A DNA stretch of 64,000 bases from Paracoccus aerodenitrificans (GCF_027913215.1 NZ_CP115784.1:1984001-2048000), one strand, 5' to 3'. Counted from the stretch's first letter, positions 27,758 to 37,267 are shown. The notes: a model not told the origin generated them from the sequence alone. Made by a program: numbers and translations.

Positions 27758-29085
27758 ATAAGCTCGCAGCCGGATTTCTGTATGTCCTGCTTTTTCTAGC
27801 CCCGCTAACAGGGCTTGCGCAGGAGACTCCGGATCAGCCTGCGGGCACGATCGACGTCGCGGCAGACGAATCCACCGATTCTGCAATCGGGAATCGCATT
27901 GGCGACATCCTGTCCGAGCTGGACGGTTATGAGGATGTCTCGGTCGAGGTCGATTCGGGCATCGTGACACTGGACGGCACGGTTCTGGACAATGCCGCGC
28001 TGGAAAGGCTGGACCGGCTTGTTACCCGCGTCGACGGGGTGGTCGAAATTCAGAATAATGTGCGTGAGAATACCGATCTCCGCGCCCGGCTTGAGCCGGT
28101 GGCGCAGCGCTTCCGCGACCGGCTGTTCCAGACCATTGCCTTCCTTCCTCTGCTCGCCGTCGCCCTGCTGTCGGCACTGCTGATTGGCTGGATCGGCGGG
28201 CGTGTCGCGCGACTTCGTCAGCCCTGGGAGCGTGTCGCGCCGAATGCGTTCATCGCCGAGATCCTGCGCACGGCGATCCGGCTGGCCTTCTGGCTGGCCG
28301 CCATCGTCGTGGCGCTCGATATTCTTGGCACAACGGCACTTCTGGGAACATTTCTGGGCGCAGCGGGGATATTGGGGATCGCGCTTGGTTTCGCCGTGCG
28401 CGACACGGTCGAGAATTTCATCGCGTCGGTCATGCTGTCCCTGCGCCAACCATTCCGCCCGAATGATCTGGTTGAGATCGAGGGGAATGAGGGCCGTGTC
28501 ATCCGCCTGACCAGCCGGGCCACGACGCTTCTTTCGCTGGACGGAAATCACATCCGCATTCCAAACTCCACGGTCTTCAAGGCGGTCATCACCAATTATA
28601 CCCGCCATCCGGCCCGTCGCTTCGCCTTTGATCTGGGCGTCGATGCGGATTCGGATCTCGGCGCAGTGCGCGAATTGGGGCTGACCACGCTGCAAGGGCT
28701 GGATTTCGTGCTGCCCGCACCAGAGCCCGCCGTCTGGGTGGCGGAAGTCGGCGATTCAAATGTTCTGATGCGGTTTTCCGGATGGGTGACTCAGCAAGGG
28801 ACTGAGTTCAACAAGGCGCGGGGCGAAGCGATCCGCATTCTGAAGGAAACGCTGGAAACCGCCGGTTATGGTCTGCCAGAGCCGATTTACCGTGTTCGCA
28901 TGGAGGATATTACCGAACAGCCTGTAGTGAAGGAGGCTCCGAAACCGCCACCGCAGCCGAAAGCGCTCCCTGTTGAATCCGAATCTGCGGATATGCGTCC
29001 CGATGCAGGTTTTGAACGCATGGTCGAGGCCAGCAAGGACGAGGGCGAACCGAACCTGCTTTCCGAAGACGCTCCACAGGAATAG
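27754..29085 (+). CDS. Mechanosensitive ion channel (MscS family) with BON domain
   Basis: 443 residues. Signal-like N-terminus (MNKLAAGFLYVLLFLAPLTGLAQ), a BON domain in the periplasm (about 40-105; DVSVEVDSGIVTLDGTVLDN), two membrane helices, then the pore helix LGTFLGAAGILGIALGFAVRDTVENFIASVML typical of MscS, a beta domain with PNSTVFKAVITNYTR, and an acidic, proline-rich tail. MscS channels open on membrane tension; the BON domain may bind phospholipid or the outer membrane. It overlaps kdsA by ATGA, completing the four-gene operon. Confidence 0.88.
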   Translation: MNKLAAGFLYVLLFLAPLTGLAQETPDQPAGTIDVAADESTDSAIGNRIGDILSELDGYEDVSVEVDSGIVTLDGTVLDNAALERLDRLVTRVDGVVEIQNNVRENTDLRARLEPVAQRFRDRLFQTIAFLPLLAVALLSALLIGWIGGRVARLRQPWERVAPNAFIAEILRTAIRLAFWLAAIVVALDILGTTALLGTFLGAAGILGIALGFAVRDTVENFIASVMLSLRQPFRPNDLVEIEGNEGRVIRLTSRATTLLSLDGNHIRIPNSTVFKAVITNYTRHPARRFAFDLGVDADSDLGAVRELGLTTLQGLDFVLPAPEPAVWVAEVGDSNVLMRFSGWVTQQGTEFNKARGEAIRILKETLETAGYGLPEPIYRVRMEDITEQPVVKEAPKPPPQPKALPVESESADMRPDAGFERMVEASKDEGEPNLLSEDAPQE

Positions 29086-29107
29086 CAGGTACTGCGCGGG
29101 CCTGCGG

Positions 29108-29455
29108 TTAAAGAATCTCGTCCAGCACCTCTATCGGGCGTACCAGCCTTGTTCCCTTTCCGGTCACAACGATAGGCCGGTTCAGCAGAACCGGGTGTTC
29201 GGCAATCGCCGCCAGAAGCTGATCATCGGTCAGATTTTCGTCATCCATCCCCAGCTCGGCATAGGGCGTCCCTTTCTTTCGCAGCAAACCACGGACGCCA
29301 AGCCCCGAATCGTCGGCGAGGCTGCGCAACGTCGCGGCCGATGGCGGGGTTTTGAGGTAGAGGATAATCTCGGGCTCCAGCCCGCGCGACCGGATCGCTT
29401 CAAGAACCTTGCGCGAGGTGACGCATTTCGGATTGTGATAGATTGTCGGAATCAT
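29108..29455 (-). CDS. arsC: Arsenate reductase-like protein (ArsC/Spx family)
   Basis: 115 residues, thioredoxin-fold ArsC family. Seen: the catalytic loop YHNPKCVTSRKVLEAI with Cys 11, and the conserved Arg in LLNRPIVVTG that in E. coli ArsC binds arsenate. Arsenate reductase (glutaredoxin type) is the family activity. No other ars genes lie nearby, so it may be a housekeeping YffB-like member. It ends 22 bases from the MscS stop (convergent) and is divergent from the DUF59 gene. Confidence 0.82.
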   Translation of the reverse strand: MIPTIYHNPKCVTSRKVLEAIRSRGLEPEIILYLKTPPSAATLRSLADDSGLGVRGLLRKKGTPYAELGMDDENLTDDQLLAAIAEHPVLLNRPIVVTGKGTRLVRPIEVLDEIL

Positions 29456-29526
29456 CTTGGTCCCCTGCGATGGTGGGTCTGGAAGCGGCGCCCATCATTG
29501 CATATATTCGATGTCAACAGAACGGG

Positions 29527-29892
29527 ATGATGCCAATGGACGATAATCTGCAGGAAGGTGAGCCGCTGATCCGGCCCTCTTCGACCGAACACCCGCTTTA
29601 TGATCCGGTGGTTGAGGCCTGCCGTACCGTCTATGATCCTGAAATCCCGGTGAATATCTATGATCTCGGGCTGATCTATACGCTGGATATTTCCAATGAG
29701 GGGATGGTCAAGGTGATCATGACCCTGACCGCTCCAGGCTGCCCCGTCGCGGGCGAGATGCCTGGATGGGTTGCCGACGCCGTCGAAGCGGTTCCCGGTG
29801 TGCGCGAGGTCGATGTCGAAATGACCTTCCAGCCGCAATGGGGCATGGACATGATGTCCGAAGAAGCCCGGCTGGAACTGGGTTTTATCTGA
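29527..29892 (+). CDS. SufT-like Fe-S cluster assembly protein (DUF59)
   Basis: 121 residues with a MIP18/DUF59 domain: VVEACRTVYDPEIPVNIYDLGLIY, the signature DPEIPVNIYDLGL, and MTLTAPGCPVAGEMPGWV with the conserved Cys. SufT relatives help mature Fe-S proteins. Three in-frame ATGs (29527, 29530, 29536) lie close together; none has a strong ribosome binding site, and I give the longest. The suf operon itself is not in the window. Confidence 0.85.
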   Translation: MMPMDDNLQEGEPLIRPSSTEHPLYDPVVEACRTVYDPEIPVNIYDLGLIYTLDISNEGMVKVIMTLTAPGCPVAGEMPGWVADAVEAVPGVREVDVEMTFQPQWGMDMMSEEARLELGFI

Positions 29893-29943
29893 CGAAGGGT
29901 TAAACCCGGCCCGCCTGCACGGTTCCGGAAAGGCCGGATCGCA

Positions 29944-30147
29944 TCACCAATGCGGCGGGCGCTGATCCGCCAGAGGCAGCGAATTGCTGCCATCGGCTTC
30001 CCGTTCCGCCTCACGCTGCATCAGCATCCCGACACGCGATGTCACCCGCGACAATTCGCGATCCTGACGGGCCACGACCTCGGAAAGCTCCTCGACGATC
30101 CGCACCAGATGCGCAATCTCTTCTTCCAGCCTCTGCAACTTGTCCAT
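29944..30147 (-). CDS. slyX: SlyX family protein
   Basis: A 67-residue protein, nearly all one coiled coil: MDKLQRLEEEIAHLVRIVEELSEVVARQDREL, then a basic end and the tail PLADQRPPHW, which matches the SlyX C-terminal motif PPHY/W. Function is unknown. GGAG lies four bases upstream of the ATG at 30147; a second ATG at 30156 gives three more residues. Divergent from hisS; the starts are 46 bases apart. Confidence 0.82.
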   Translation of the reverse strand: MDKLQRLEEEIAHLVRIVEELSEVVARQDRELSRVTSRVGMLMQREAEREADGSNSLPLADQRPPHW

Positions 30148-30192
30148 CCCATCCATCTCCGTTAAGCCCCACACGAGACGGAGACAGGTTCC

Positions 30193-31683
30193 ATGCCGCA
30201 GGACAAGAAAAAACAACCCCGCCCGAAAGCTGTCACGCCCAAGGGTTTTCGCGACTATTTCGGCGCTGAGGTCACTGAGCGCAAGCAGATGCTGGACCGC
30301 ATCGCGGAAATCTATCATCTGCACGGCTTCGATCCGCTGGAAAGCTCTGCCGTCGAAACGGTCGAGGCTCTGGGAAAATTCCTGCCGGATGTGGACCGTC
30401 CTAATGCCGGTGTGTTCGCGTGGCAGGAAGAGGATGTGCCCGGGGGCGGTTCAGGCGACTGGCTGGCGTTGCGCTATGATCTGACCGCGCCGCTTGCCCG
30501 TGTCGCCGCGCAATATCGCAATGACCTGCCGACGCCATATCGCCGTTATGCGATGGGGCCGGTCTGGCGGAATGAGAAACCGGGTCCGGGCCGGTTCCGG
30601 CAATTCTATCAATGCGATGCCGATACGGTCGGCAGTGCCTCGGTCTCGGCGGATGCGGAAATCTGCGCCATGCTTGCGGACGCGTTGGAAGGCGTCGGCA
30701 TCTCGCGCGGCGATTACCTCGTGCGGATCAATAACCGCAAAGTGCTGAATGGCGTGCTGGAAGCGGCAGGTGTCGCGGGTGGCGACAAGGCAGATGACGT
30801 GCTGCGCCAGATCGACAAATTCGACAAGGTTGGCGAGGCTGGCGTGCTGGCGCTGCTGACTGAGGGCCGCAAGGACGACTCCGGCGCCTTTATCGACGGG
30901 GTGGGCCTGACCAGAGAGCAGGCAGAGCCGGTGCTGCGCTTTCTCACCTCGCGCGGCATGGATAACGCCATGACGCTGATGAATCTGCGCACAGCGGTCG
31001 GTCCCTCGGCCATCGGCGCGGAAGGCGTCGAAGAGCTTGCGCAGATCGCCGCGCTTCTGCGCGGCCTCGGCGTGGGCGAGGATCGCGCCATCATCGACCC
31101 GTCCGTCGTGCGCGGTCTGGGGTATTACACCGGCCCGGTCTTCGAGGCCGAACTTACCTTCGAAATCCTCGACGAAAAGGGCCGCAAACGGCAATTCGGC
31201 TCTGTCGCCGGGGGTGGCCGCTATGACGGTCTGGTCGAGCGTTTCACTGGCCAGAAAGTCCCCGCGACCGGCGTGTCAATCGGCGTTGACCGCCTGTTTG
31301 CGGCGCTTCGCGCCAAGGGACTGGCTGGCGCGGAAACGCGCGGCCCGGTCGTCGTCACCGTCATGGATCGCGACCGCATGGCGGATTATCACAGCATGGC
31401 CGCCGAGCTGCGCGCTGCGGGCATCCGCGCCGAAGTCTATCTGGGCAATCCGAAAAATTTCGGCAACCAGCTTAAATACGCCGATAAACGCGCCGCCCCC
31501 ATCGCCATTATTCAGGGCGGGGATGAGGTCGAACGCGGGGTCGTGAAGATCAAGGATCTGATCCTCGGGACAAAGCTGGCCTCGGAAGTCAGTCATGAGG
31601 AATGGAAATCCCAGCCTGCGCAGACCGAGGTTCCGCGTAACGGACTGGTGGCCGCAGTGCAGGAGATCCTTGCGCGATGGTAA
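30193..31683 (+). CDS. hisS: Histidyl-tRNA synthetase
   Basis: 496 residues, class II aminoacyl-tRNA synthetase. Seen: motif 1 region [28 protein letters not shown], motif 2 [26 protein letters not shown], the histidine-A motif [12 protein letters not shown] (31112 on), motif 3 [15 protein letters not shown] and a C-terminal anticodon-binding domain ([21 protein letters not shown]). It overlaps hisZ by seven bases, placing charging and synthesis of histidine in one operon. Confidence 0.96.
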   Translation: MPQDKKKQPRPKAVTPKGFRDYFGAEVTERKQMLDRIAEIYHLHGFDPLESSAVETVEALGKFLPDVDRPNAGVFAWQEEDVPGGGSGDWLALRYDLTAPLARVAAQYRNDLPTPYRRYAMGPVWRNEKPGPGRFRQFYQCDADTVGSASVSADAEICAMLADALEGVGISRGDYLVRINNRKVLNGVLEAAGVAGGDKADDVLRQIDKFDKVGEAGVLALLTEGRKDDSGAFIDGVGLTREQAEPVLRFLTSRGMDNAMTLMNLRTAVGPSAIGAEGVEELAQIAALLRGLGVGEDRAIIDPSVVRGLGYYTGPVFEAELTFEILDEKGRKRQFGSVAGGGRYDGLVERFTGQKVPATGVSIGVDRLFAALRAKGLAGAETRGPVVVTVMDRDRMADYHSMAAELRAAGIRAEVYLGNPKNFGNQLKYADKRAAPIAIIQGGDEVERGVVKIKDLILGTKLASEVSHEEWKSQPAQTEVPRNGLVAAVQEILARW

Positions 31684-32738
31684 GCACAGCCGCCAAGCAG
31701 CAGGTTGGGCAGCGCATTCTCTCGGCTTTCCGACAGGCCGGCGCATCCGAGGTCGCGCCGGATATTCTGCTGGATGCGGCCACTCTGCTGGATCTTTACG
31801 GCGAGGATATCCGCGCCCGCGCCTATGTGACCACCGATCCGGTGCGCGGTGAGGTCGCCCTTCGCCCCGACTTCACCGTCCCGGTGGTGCAGATGCATAT
31901 GCAGGACGGCGCAGAGCCCGCCCGTTACTGCTATCTGGGAAAGGTCTTCCGCAAACAGGATCACGGCGATACCCGCCCCGAACAGCCCCGCGACAACGAA
32001 TATTTGCAGGCAGGTTTCGAAATCTTCGCCCGCGACACCCAAGCCGATGCCGAGATATTCGCGCTGTTTCACGAACTGCTTCAGCCCTACGGTCTGAATG
32101 CGGCAATGGGCGATATGGACATCCTGCTGGATGCGGTCCGCGCCCTGCCGGTTTCGGATGCACGCCGTGCGGCGCTTCTGCACCATGTCTGGCGCCCGAT
32201 CCGCTTCTCCCGGCTTCTGGCGCGTTTCTCGGCGCCAGTCGAACCGCGGAACCTGCCGGACTCCGACGCTCCCTGGACCGGGCTGCGCAGCGGAACCGAA
32301 ATGGAAACCCGTATCGGCACGCTGACTGCCGAGGCCGATGAAGCCCCTCTGCCCGCCGAGTGGAGTGACCGGCTGACCCGGCTTTTCGCCATCGACGCCC
32401 CTGCCCCTCAGGCAGTCGAGGCACTGCGCGTCCTTGCCGCCGAAATTCATCAGATCGCCGAAGCGGTCGAGCGTCTGTCGCAACGCCTTGACCAGATTGC
32501 CGCGCGGGGCGTGGACCCGGCGACAATCCGCTTCGCCGCCAGTCACGGTCGCGAAACAATGGAATATTACGACGGCATGACCTTCACCTTCACCGCCGAC
32601 AAACCGGACTGGCCGCCCATCGCTTCGGGCGGGCGCTATGATGCGCTGACCGCGCAACTGGGTCAGGGCCGCGCCATCCCGGCCGTGGGCGGCATCATCC
32701 GCCCCGGCCTGATCGCCGAGTTGGAGGCGATATGCTGA
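31677..32738 (+). CDS. hisZ: ATP phosphoribosyltransferase regulatory subunit HisZ
   Basis: 353 residues, a catalytically inactive relative of the histidyl-tRNA synthetase core. HisZ joins short-form HisG into an active, histidine-inhibited ATP-PRT complex. Seen: [49 protein letters not shown] (motif-2 like) and a C-terminal [13 protein letters not shown] end. The anticodon-binding domain is absent. The start overlaps hisS by 7 bp and the stop overlaps hisG by 7 bp. Confidence 0.95.
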   Translation: MVSTAAKQQVGQRILSAFRQAGASEVAPDILLDAATLLDLYGEDIRARAYVTTDPVRGEVALRPDFTVPVVQMHMQDGAEPARYCYLGKVFRKQDHGDTRPEQPRDNEYLQAGFEIFARDTQADAEIFALFHELLQPYGLNAAMGDMDILLDAVRALPVSDARRAALLHHVWRPIRFSRLLARFSAPVEPRNLPDSDAPWTGLRSGTEMETRIGTLTAEADEAPLPAEWSDRLTRLFAIDAPAPQAVEALRVLAAEIHQIAEAVERLSQRLDQIAARGVDPATIRFAASHGRETMEYYDGMTFTFTADKPDWPPIASGGRYDALTAQLGQGRAIPAVGGIIRPGLIAELEAIC

Positions 32739-33406
32739 AACTCGGTATCCCCTCCAAGGGACGGCTGATGGAGGACAGCTTCAACTGGTTCGCGGATCGC
32801 GGCATCACCCTGTCCCGCAGCGGATCGGATCGCGAATATGCCGGACGTGTGGAAGGCGCGGACCTGTCTCTGGTGCTGCTTTCGGCGGGAGAGATCCCGC
32901 GCGAACTCGCCTCGGGCCGGATCGATCTGGGTGTCACCGGCTCGGATCTGGTACGCGAGAAACTGGCCGGCTGGCGCTCGGATGTGCGCGAACTCACGCC
33001 GATGGGTTTCGGGCATGCCGATCTTATTCTCGCCGTGCCTGCCGCATGGCGCGATTGCGAGAATCTGGATGATTTCGCAGCGATCACCCGGCAATTCCGT
33101 GAAAATCACGGCTTCCGCCTGCGTATCGCCACGAAATATCACCGCCTCGTCCGCGCCTTTCTGTCAGAGGCCGAAATCGCGGATTATCAGCTTGTGGACA
33201 GTCAGGGCGCGACCGAGGGCACCGTCGCCAATCTCACCGCCGAGGCCATTGCCGACATTACCAGCTCTGGCGCGACGCTCCGCGCCAACCATCTGAAAAT
33301 CCTGCCCGACGCGCTTATCCATGCCAGTCAGGCAACAGTATTCGCCTCACTGAAATCGGATCAGGCGGAAATCGACGAATTCATAATGCAACTCAGGATC
33401 GCCTGA
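32732..33406 (+). CDS. hisG: ATP phosphoribosyltransferase catalytic subunit (short form)
   Basis: 224 residues, the short HisG that lacks the C-terminal regulatory domain and depends on HisZ. First step of histidine synthesis. Seen: [19 protein letters not shown] at the N-terminus, IDLGVTGSDLVRE, the PRPP loop VDSQGATEGTVANLTAEAIADITSSG. GGAG lies before the ATG inside hisZ. A hairpin repeat follows the stop. Confidence 0.96.
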   Translation: MLKLGIPSKGRLMEDSFNWFADRGITLSRSGSDREYAGRVEGADLSLVLLSAGEIPRELASGRIDLGVTGSDLVREKLAGWRSDVRELTPMGFGHADLILAVPAAWRDCENLDDFAAITRQFRENHGFRLRIATKYHRLVRAFLSEAEIADYQLVDSQGATEGTVANLTAEAIADITSSGATLRANHLKILPDALIHASQATVFASLKSDQAEIDEFIMQLRIA

Positions 33407-33413
33407 GCGCCTC

Positions 33414-33460
33414 TTCATCCTGGCTGAAATATCCCGGGGGTCCGGGGGCAGCGCCCCCGG
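33414..33460. repeat. GC-rich hairpin repeat, copy C
   Basis: Begins TTCATCCTGGCTGAAATATC, then CCGGGGGT and the hairpin CCGGGGGC (33442-33449)/GCCCCCGG (33453-33460) with the loop AGC. It abuts the stop codon of proS and lies 8 bases after the hisG stop, so it separates two convergent genes and probably terminates both. Confidence 0.88.
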
Positions 33461-34813
33461 TCAGCCTGCCGCGTCAAAAACCGGTTGATAGATTTTTTCC
33501 AGCCGCAAGACCGCATCGGTTGGAGAAAGCTCCTCCGATTCTCCCGAGCGCCGCGAGGTCAGTTCGACCTTGTTCGATTGCAGCCCGCGCGGCCCCACAG
33601 TGATCCGCCAGGGAAGCCCGATCAGATCCATCGTGGCGAATTTCGCGCCCGCACGCTCATCGCGGTCATCATAGAGAACCTCGAACCCTTTCGCCCTGAG
33701 ATCCCGATACAGCGCCTCGCAAGCGGAATCGACCGAAGCATCGCCTTGTTTCAGGTTGACGATGCCGACATGGAAAGGCGTCACGCCCTCGGGCCAGATA
33801 ATGCCCTTTTCGTCGTGGTTCGCCTCGATAATCGCACCGGCCAGACGGCTGACACCGATCCCGTGGCTGCCCATATGAACCGGCACGCGCTGACCGTCCG
33901 GGCCGACCACTGTCGCGCCCATCGGCTCGGAATATTTGGTGCCGAAATAGAAGATCTGCCCGACCTCGATACCTCTCGCGGTGCGGCGGCGCTCTTCGGG
34001 GATTTCGTTGAACTTCGCTTCGTCATGGGTTTCGTCGGTGCGGGCATAGCGACTGGTAAATTCCTCCAGCACCGCCTGACATTGCTCGACGCTGTCATAG
34101 TCGATCTCACGATCCCCGAATTTCAGATCGGTGATCTCACTGTCATAGAACACCTCGGATTCGCCGGTCTCCGCCAGCACCAGAAATTCATGCGTATCGT
34201 CCCCGCCGATAGGCCCGCTATCGGCCCGCATCGGGATCGCCTGAAGACCCATGCGTTCGTAGCTGCGCAGATAGCTTACCAGATGGCGGTTATAGGCATG
34301 CATCGCATCTTCGCGCGTCAGGTCGAAATTATAGCCGTCCTTCATCAGGAACTCACGTCCGCGCATCACGCCGAAACGCGGGCGGACCTCGTCGCGGAAC
34401 TTCCACTGGATGTGATACAGCGTCAGTGGCAGGTCCTTATAGCTGTTCACATGGCTGCGGAAGATGTCGGTAATCATCTCCTCATTGGTCGGGCCATACA
34501 GCATGTCGCGCTTATGGCGGTCGGTGATGCGCAGCAACTCCTCGCCATAGGCGTCATAGCGCCCCGATTCCCGCCACAGATCAGCCGATTGCAAGGTCGG
34601 CATCAGCACCGGGATATGACCCGCACGCTGCTGTTCCTCATGCACGATCTGTTCGATCCGGCGCAGCACCTTCACACCCAGAGGCAGCCAGGAATAGATC
34701 CCCGCAGCCTGTTGCTTGATCATCCCGGCACGCAGCATCAGCCTGTGGCTGGCGATCTGGGCCTCTTTGGGGTCTTCCTTGAGGACGGGCAGGAAATAAC
34801 GCGACAGACGCAT
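33461..34813 (-). CDS. proS: Prolyl-tRNA synthetase, short type
   Basis: 450 residues. This is shorter than E. coli ProRS (572) because the editing insertion between motifs 2 and 3 is absent, as is usual in alphaproteobacteria, where free-standing proteins edit in trans. Seen: [48 protein letters not shown] (motif 1), [23 protein letters not shown] (motif 2), [16 protein letters not shown] (motif 3), and a C-terminal anticodon-binding domain. No proX-like gene lies nearby. Confidence 0.96.
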   Translation of the reverse strand: MRLSRYFLPVLKEDPKEAQIASHRLMLRAGMIKQQAAGIYSWLPLGVKVLRRIEQIVHEEQQRAGHIPVLMPTLQSADLWRESGRYDAYGEELLRITDRHKRDMLYGPTNEEMITDIFRSHVNSYKDLPLTLYHIQWKFRDEVRPRFGVMRGREFLMKDGYNFDLTREDAMHAYNRHLVSYLRSYERMGLQAIPMRADSGPIGGDDTHEFLVLAETGESEVFYDSEITDLKFGDREIDYDSVEQCQAVLEEFTSRYARTDETHDEAKFNEIPEERRRTARGIEVGQIFYFGTKYSEPMGATVVGPDGQRVPVHMGSHGIGVSRLAGAIIEANHDEKGIIWPEGVTPFHVGIVNLKQGDASVDSACEALYRDLRAKGFEVLYDDRDERAGAKFATMDLIGLPWRITVGPRGLQSNKVELTSRRSGESEELSPTDAVLRLEKIYQPVFDAAG

Positions 34814-34884
34814 GGGCGCGGGCCTTTATCAGCAGGGTTTCGGCCTCGACTATCCGAAACCCCCGCGCGGGGCAAGAATGCGCC

Positions 34885-35256
34885 TTACCGCAAGCGCCCG
34901 ATCCGGCCCAGATGCGTCTCGGTAAATCCGCTCTGCGATTTCAGCCCATATCCCAGCATTCGGTCAAAGCCCGAATGGCCGAACCACAGCGCACCAAGTG
35001 CGATCAGCATCGTATTGCCGCTGACGCTGCCGAGCATCAGAAGGACCAGCCCGAAACCGTAATTATGCACGACATTATAGGCGACAGCCCCGATTCTCGG
35101 TCCCGCCAGATAAGCCGCAAAGGCCAGATCCGGCGCAAAGAACAGCGCCATCAGCCACCACCATGCCATTTGCAGGCCAAGCGCGTTGCAGACCCAGATC
35201 CCGGCCAGAAAGATCACTGCGCCCTCGGCCCGCTGCCAGATCACCATTCCGCTCAT
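34885..35256 (-). CDS. DUF4260 family membrane protein
   Basis: 123 residues with about four membrane helices. Matches the DUF4260 pattern: FFAPDLAFAAYLAGPRIGAVAYNVVHNYG in the middle and ALWFGHSGFDRMLGYGLKSQSGFTETHLGRIG at the end. Function unknown. AAGGGGTG precedes the ATG at 35256. The same frame stays open far upstream (to 36387) but that part is antisense to the glycosyltransferase gene and is not used. Confidence 0.8.
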   Translation of the reverse strand: MSGMVIWQRAEGAVIFLAGIWVCNALGLQMAWWWLMALFFAPDLAFAAYLAGPRIGAVAYNVVHNYGFGLVLLMLGSVSGNTMLIALGALWFGHSGFDRMLGYGLKSQSGFTETHLGRIGRLR

Positions 35257-35334
35257 CGCGCACCCCTTACACAAGCTGCGCCATCCTTCTAAGATCGCCG
35301 CGACCGCCCGACAACCGCGCGACCGGAGAATGTG

Positions 35335-36300
35335 ATGACCGCAGAACCGCAATTTTCGCCCGGCTTCTCGCCCCGGCATGAGGTGGCGGTGATCGTTGCC
35401 TGCGATGCGAATTACCTGCCCTATGCCGCAGTCGCCGCGTTGCAACTGGCCCGGGAGGGCCGCGATTACGATGTGCTGATAGGCGGGCCAGAGCCGCTGG
35501 AGCTGCCCGGTTTCCTGCGCGATGCCGGTATCGGTCACGTTGCCGCTGTCGATAGCGGCATCATCGACGCGCTGCCGACCGATGCGCGGCGCTCGGTTGC
35601 GACCTATATGGAGATGTTCTGCGCCTCGGCCCTGCGTGGGGTCTATCGCCGCATCCTCGTTCTCGACAGCGATATCATCTTTGAGCGCGGCGATCCGGGA
35701 CGGCTGCTGCGCACCGATATGCTTGGCCGCGCCGTGGCGGCGGTGCGCGACAACCGGCAATGGCGCACCCCGAAGCGCCACGTGCGCGAGTTCCGCCAGC
35801 TTGGCCGTCCCTCTGCGCCCTATTTCAACGCGGGCGTGGTGATGATCGACACCGAGGATTGGGCAGAGGCCGGGCTGACCGCGAAAGCCTCGGCATTCGC
35901 CCGCGACCATCTGGCCGGGTTGGGGCGCGATCAGGCGCTGATGAACGGGATGCTTTACGGAGACTGGGCAGAGATCAGCCCGTTGTGGAACTGGCAATAT
36001 ACATGGTCCTCGGCGCAGCTCATGGCGGTGGCAGATCCCTGCATTATCCATTTCATCGGTCCGCATAAGCCGTGGCTGGACAGTGCCGACAGCCGTGTCC
36101 CGATGCGCCTGCGCGAAGACTACGCCCGCATCCTGCCCCGTCATTTCCCTGACGCTGCGCGGGGCGCGGGGCTGGATCGCCGGCATTGGCCGGGCCGGCG
36201 GGATCTGGGGAAATCCATGTTCAAACAGTGGCGTGCGGTCGGGCCGATGCTGGATTATCTGGGCCGGTTTCCCGACGAATACACGCTGCTGCGGCCTTGA
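35335..36300 (+). CDS. Family 8 glycosyltransferase
   Basis: 321 residues. GT-A fold transferase of family 8, which uses nucleotide sugars for envelope sugars. Seen: VAVIVACDANYLPYAAVAALQL at the N-terminus, the DxD metal motif in RILVLDSDIIF, PYFNAGVVMIDTEDW, and FIGPHKPWLD with the conserved His. Acceptor and sugar are unknown. CGGAG lies eight bases before the ATG. The stop lies one base from that of the convergent glycosyltransferase-like gene, without room for a terminator. Confidence 0.85.
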   Translation: MTAEPQFSPGFSPRHEVAVIVACDANYLPYAAVAALQLAREGRDYDVLIGGPEPLELPGFLRDAGIGHVAAVDSGIIDALPTDARRSVATYMEMFCASALRGVYRRILVLDSDIIFERGDPGRLLRTDMLGRAVAAVRDNRQWRTPKRHVREFRQLGRPSAPYFNAGVVMIDTEDWAEAGLTAKASAFARDHLAGLGRDQALMNGMLYGDWAEISPLWNWQYTWSSAQLMAVADPCIIHFIGPHKPWLDSADSRVPMRLREDYARILPRHFPDAARGAGLDRRHWPGRRDLGKSMFKQWRAVGPMLDYLGRFPDEYTLLRP

Positions 36301-36301
36301 T

Positions 36302-37099
36302 TTACTGCCATTTCTCCGCGATCCACGTCGCCGGAAGATAGAAATGCCGCAGATGTTTCGACAGACTTTCGCGCCTCCGCCCGTCAAACGTCGCCTTCAG
36401 ATGATCGCCGGGAAAGCGCACCGGATCATGCTTCGACCACTGCCCGAGCACCGCATCGTCTGGGTTCAGGTGGCCCGCGAAGATAACCACTTTCGTTCCC
36501 TTCGGAATGCGCGGCGGCTTGATATAATTCAGCGGGAAGGGCGGAATGCAGTGCAGGCGGAAATGGCTGACCCATCCGCGCGGCCAGAATTTCACCCCGC
36601 CCGGCGCGTTATGGGTCACGAAACGCTGCTCATAGCGGTATTTATCCGCCGCCGCCTGCGGATCGGCGCGGAATTGTTCCTGCATCGGCTTCAGCCGTCC
36701 GACCTGCATCCGGTAGATTGAGGTCTGGGCCATGCGCTCGAACGGGGTGTTCGGATTCTTCGCGGTGATCGTGTCCGACGGATCGCCATATTCGAAGAAA
36801 CCGTCGATATTATCCGTGATGATGACATCCAGATCCATGAACAGCACCGTGCCGGTAATATCCCCCAGATCGCCCCAGAGCTGCGATTTCGGCCATTTGC
36901 CGGGCGTATTTTTCGGCATGACGAAATCGGGTTCCGGCAGCGGCCGGGTTTCGATCGCCGGGTTCAGCCCTGTGCTGTCATCGGTAAAGCAGATCACCCG
37001 GAAAGGCGGCGTGATATTCCGCGCCACCATGTTATAGAAGCGGTTCGCGTATTCGGGACCGTATTTCGTGCCCCATTTGATGCAGATGATCTGTTTCAT
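36302..37099 (-). CDS. Glycosyltransferase-like protein
   Basis: 265 residues, a GT-A-like protein found in Rhodobacterales. Seen: MKQIICIKWGTKYGPEYANRFYNMV, the DxD-like TVLFMDLDVIITDNID, NTPFERMAQTSIYR and the C-terminal KVVIFAGHLNPDDAV. It probably transfers a sugar to a surface polysaccharide; the donor is unknown. It is not obviously homologous to the neighbouring GT8 beyond the fold. The start at 37099 has AGGCAGG upstream. Confidence 0.72.
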   Translation of the reverse strand: MKQIICIKWGTKYGPEYANRFYNMVARNITPPFRVICFTDDSTGLNPAIETRPLPEPDFVMPKNTPGKWPKSQLWGDLGDITGTVLFMDLDVIITDNIDGFFEYGDPSDTITAKNPNTPFERMAQTSIYRMQVGRLKPMQEQFRADPQAAADKYRYEQRFVTHNAPGGVKFWPRGWVSHFRLHCIPPFPLNYIKPPRIPKGTKVVIFAGHLNPDDAVLGQWSKHDPVRFPGDHLKATFDGRRRESLSKHLRHFYLPATWIAEKWQ

Positions 37100-37141
37100 G
37101 CCTGCCTTTGTGCCGCTGTTTCCGCATTGCGGCAAGAGCTG

Positions 37142-37169
37142 TTGACTCTGTCCTCATCCGCGCTATAAG
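37142..37169 (+). promoter_or_regulatory. Strong sigma-70-type promoter of rpsD
   Basis: TTGACT (37142-37147) and TATAAG (37164-37169) with 16 bases between. Both boxes are close to the housekeeping consensus, as expected for a ribosomal protein gene. It predicts a leader of about 90 bases before the GTG start. Confidence 0.8.
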
Positions 37170-37193
37170 CGCCGCTTCATTGGTGTTGGTGGA

Positions 37194-37260
37194 CCTCGCA
37201 AGAGGAAACCTGTCGGGCCTCGGCCAAAGGACAACGCCCTTTTGAAACACACAAAAGGAG
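37194..37260 (+). promoter_or_regulatory. rpsD leader hairpins, one covering the ribosome binding site
   Basis: CCTC-GCAA-GAGG (37194-37205) is a four-base-pair stem with a GNRA loop. Downstream CCTTTTG (37238-37244) pairs perfectly with CAAAAGG (37252-37258), which overlaps the AAGGAG Shine-Dalgarno sequence (37255-37260). S4 represses its own operon in many bacteria by binding a leader; this hairpin could provide that control here. No resemblance to the E. coli alpha pseudoknot was established. Confidence 0.55.
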
Positions 37261-37267
37261 ATCAGCG

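Noticed and set aside
35257..36387. Upstream extension of the DUF4260 frame on the minus strand
   Set aside because: It is antisense to the glycosyltransferase gene and not similar to the family; AAGGGGTG supports the start at 35256.
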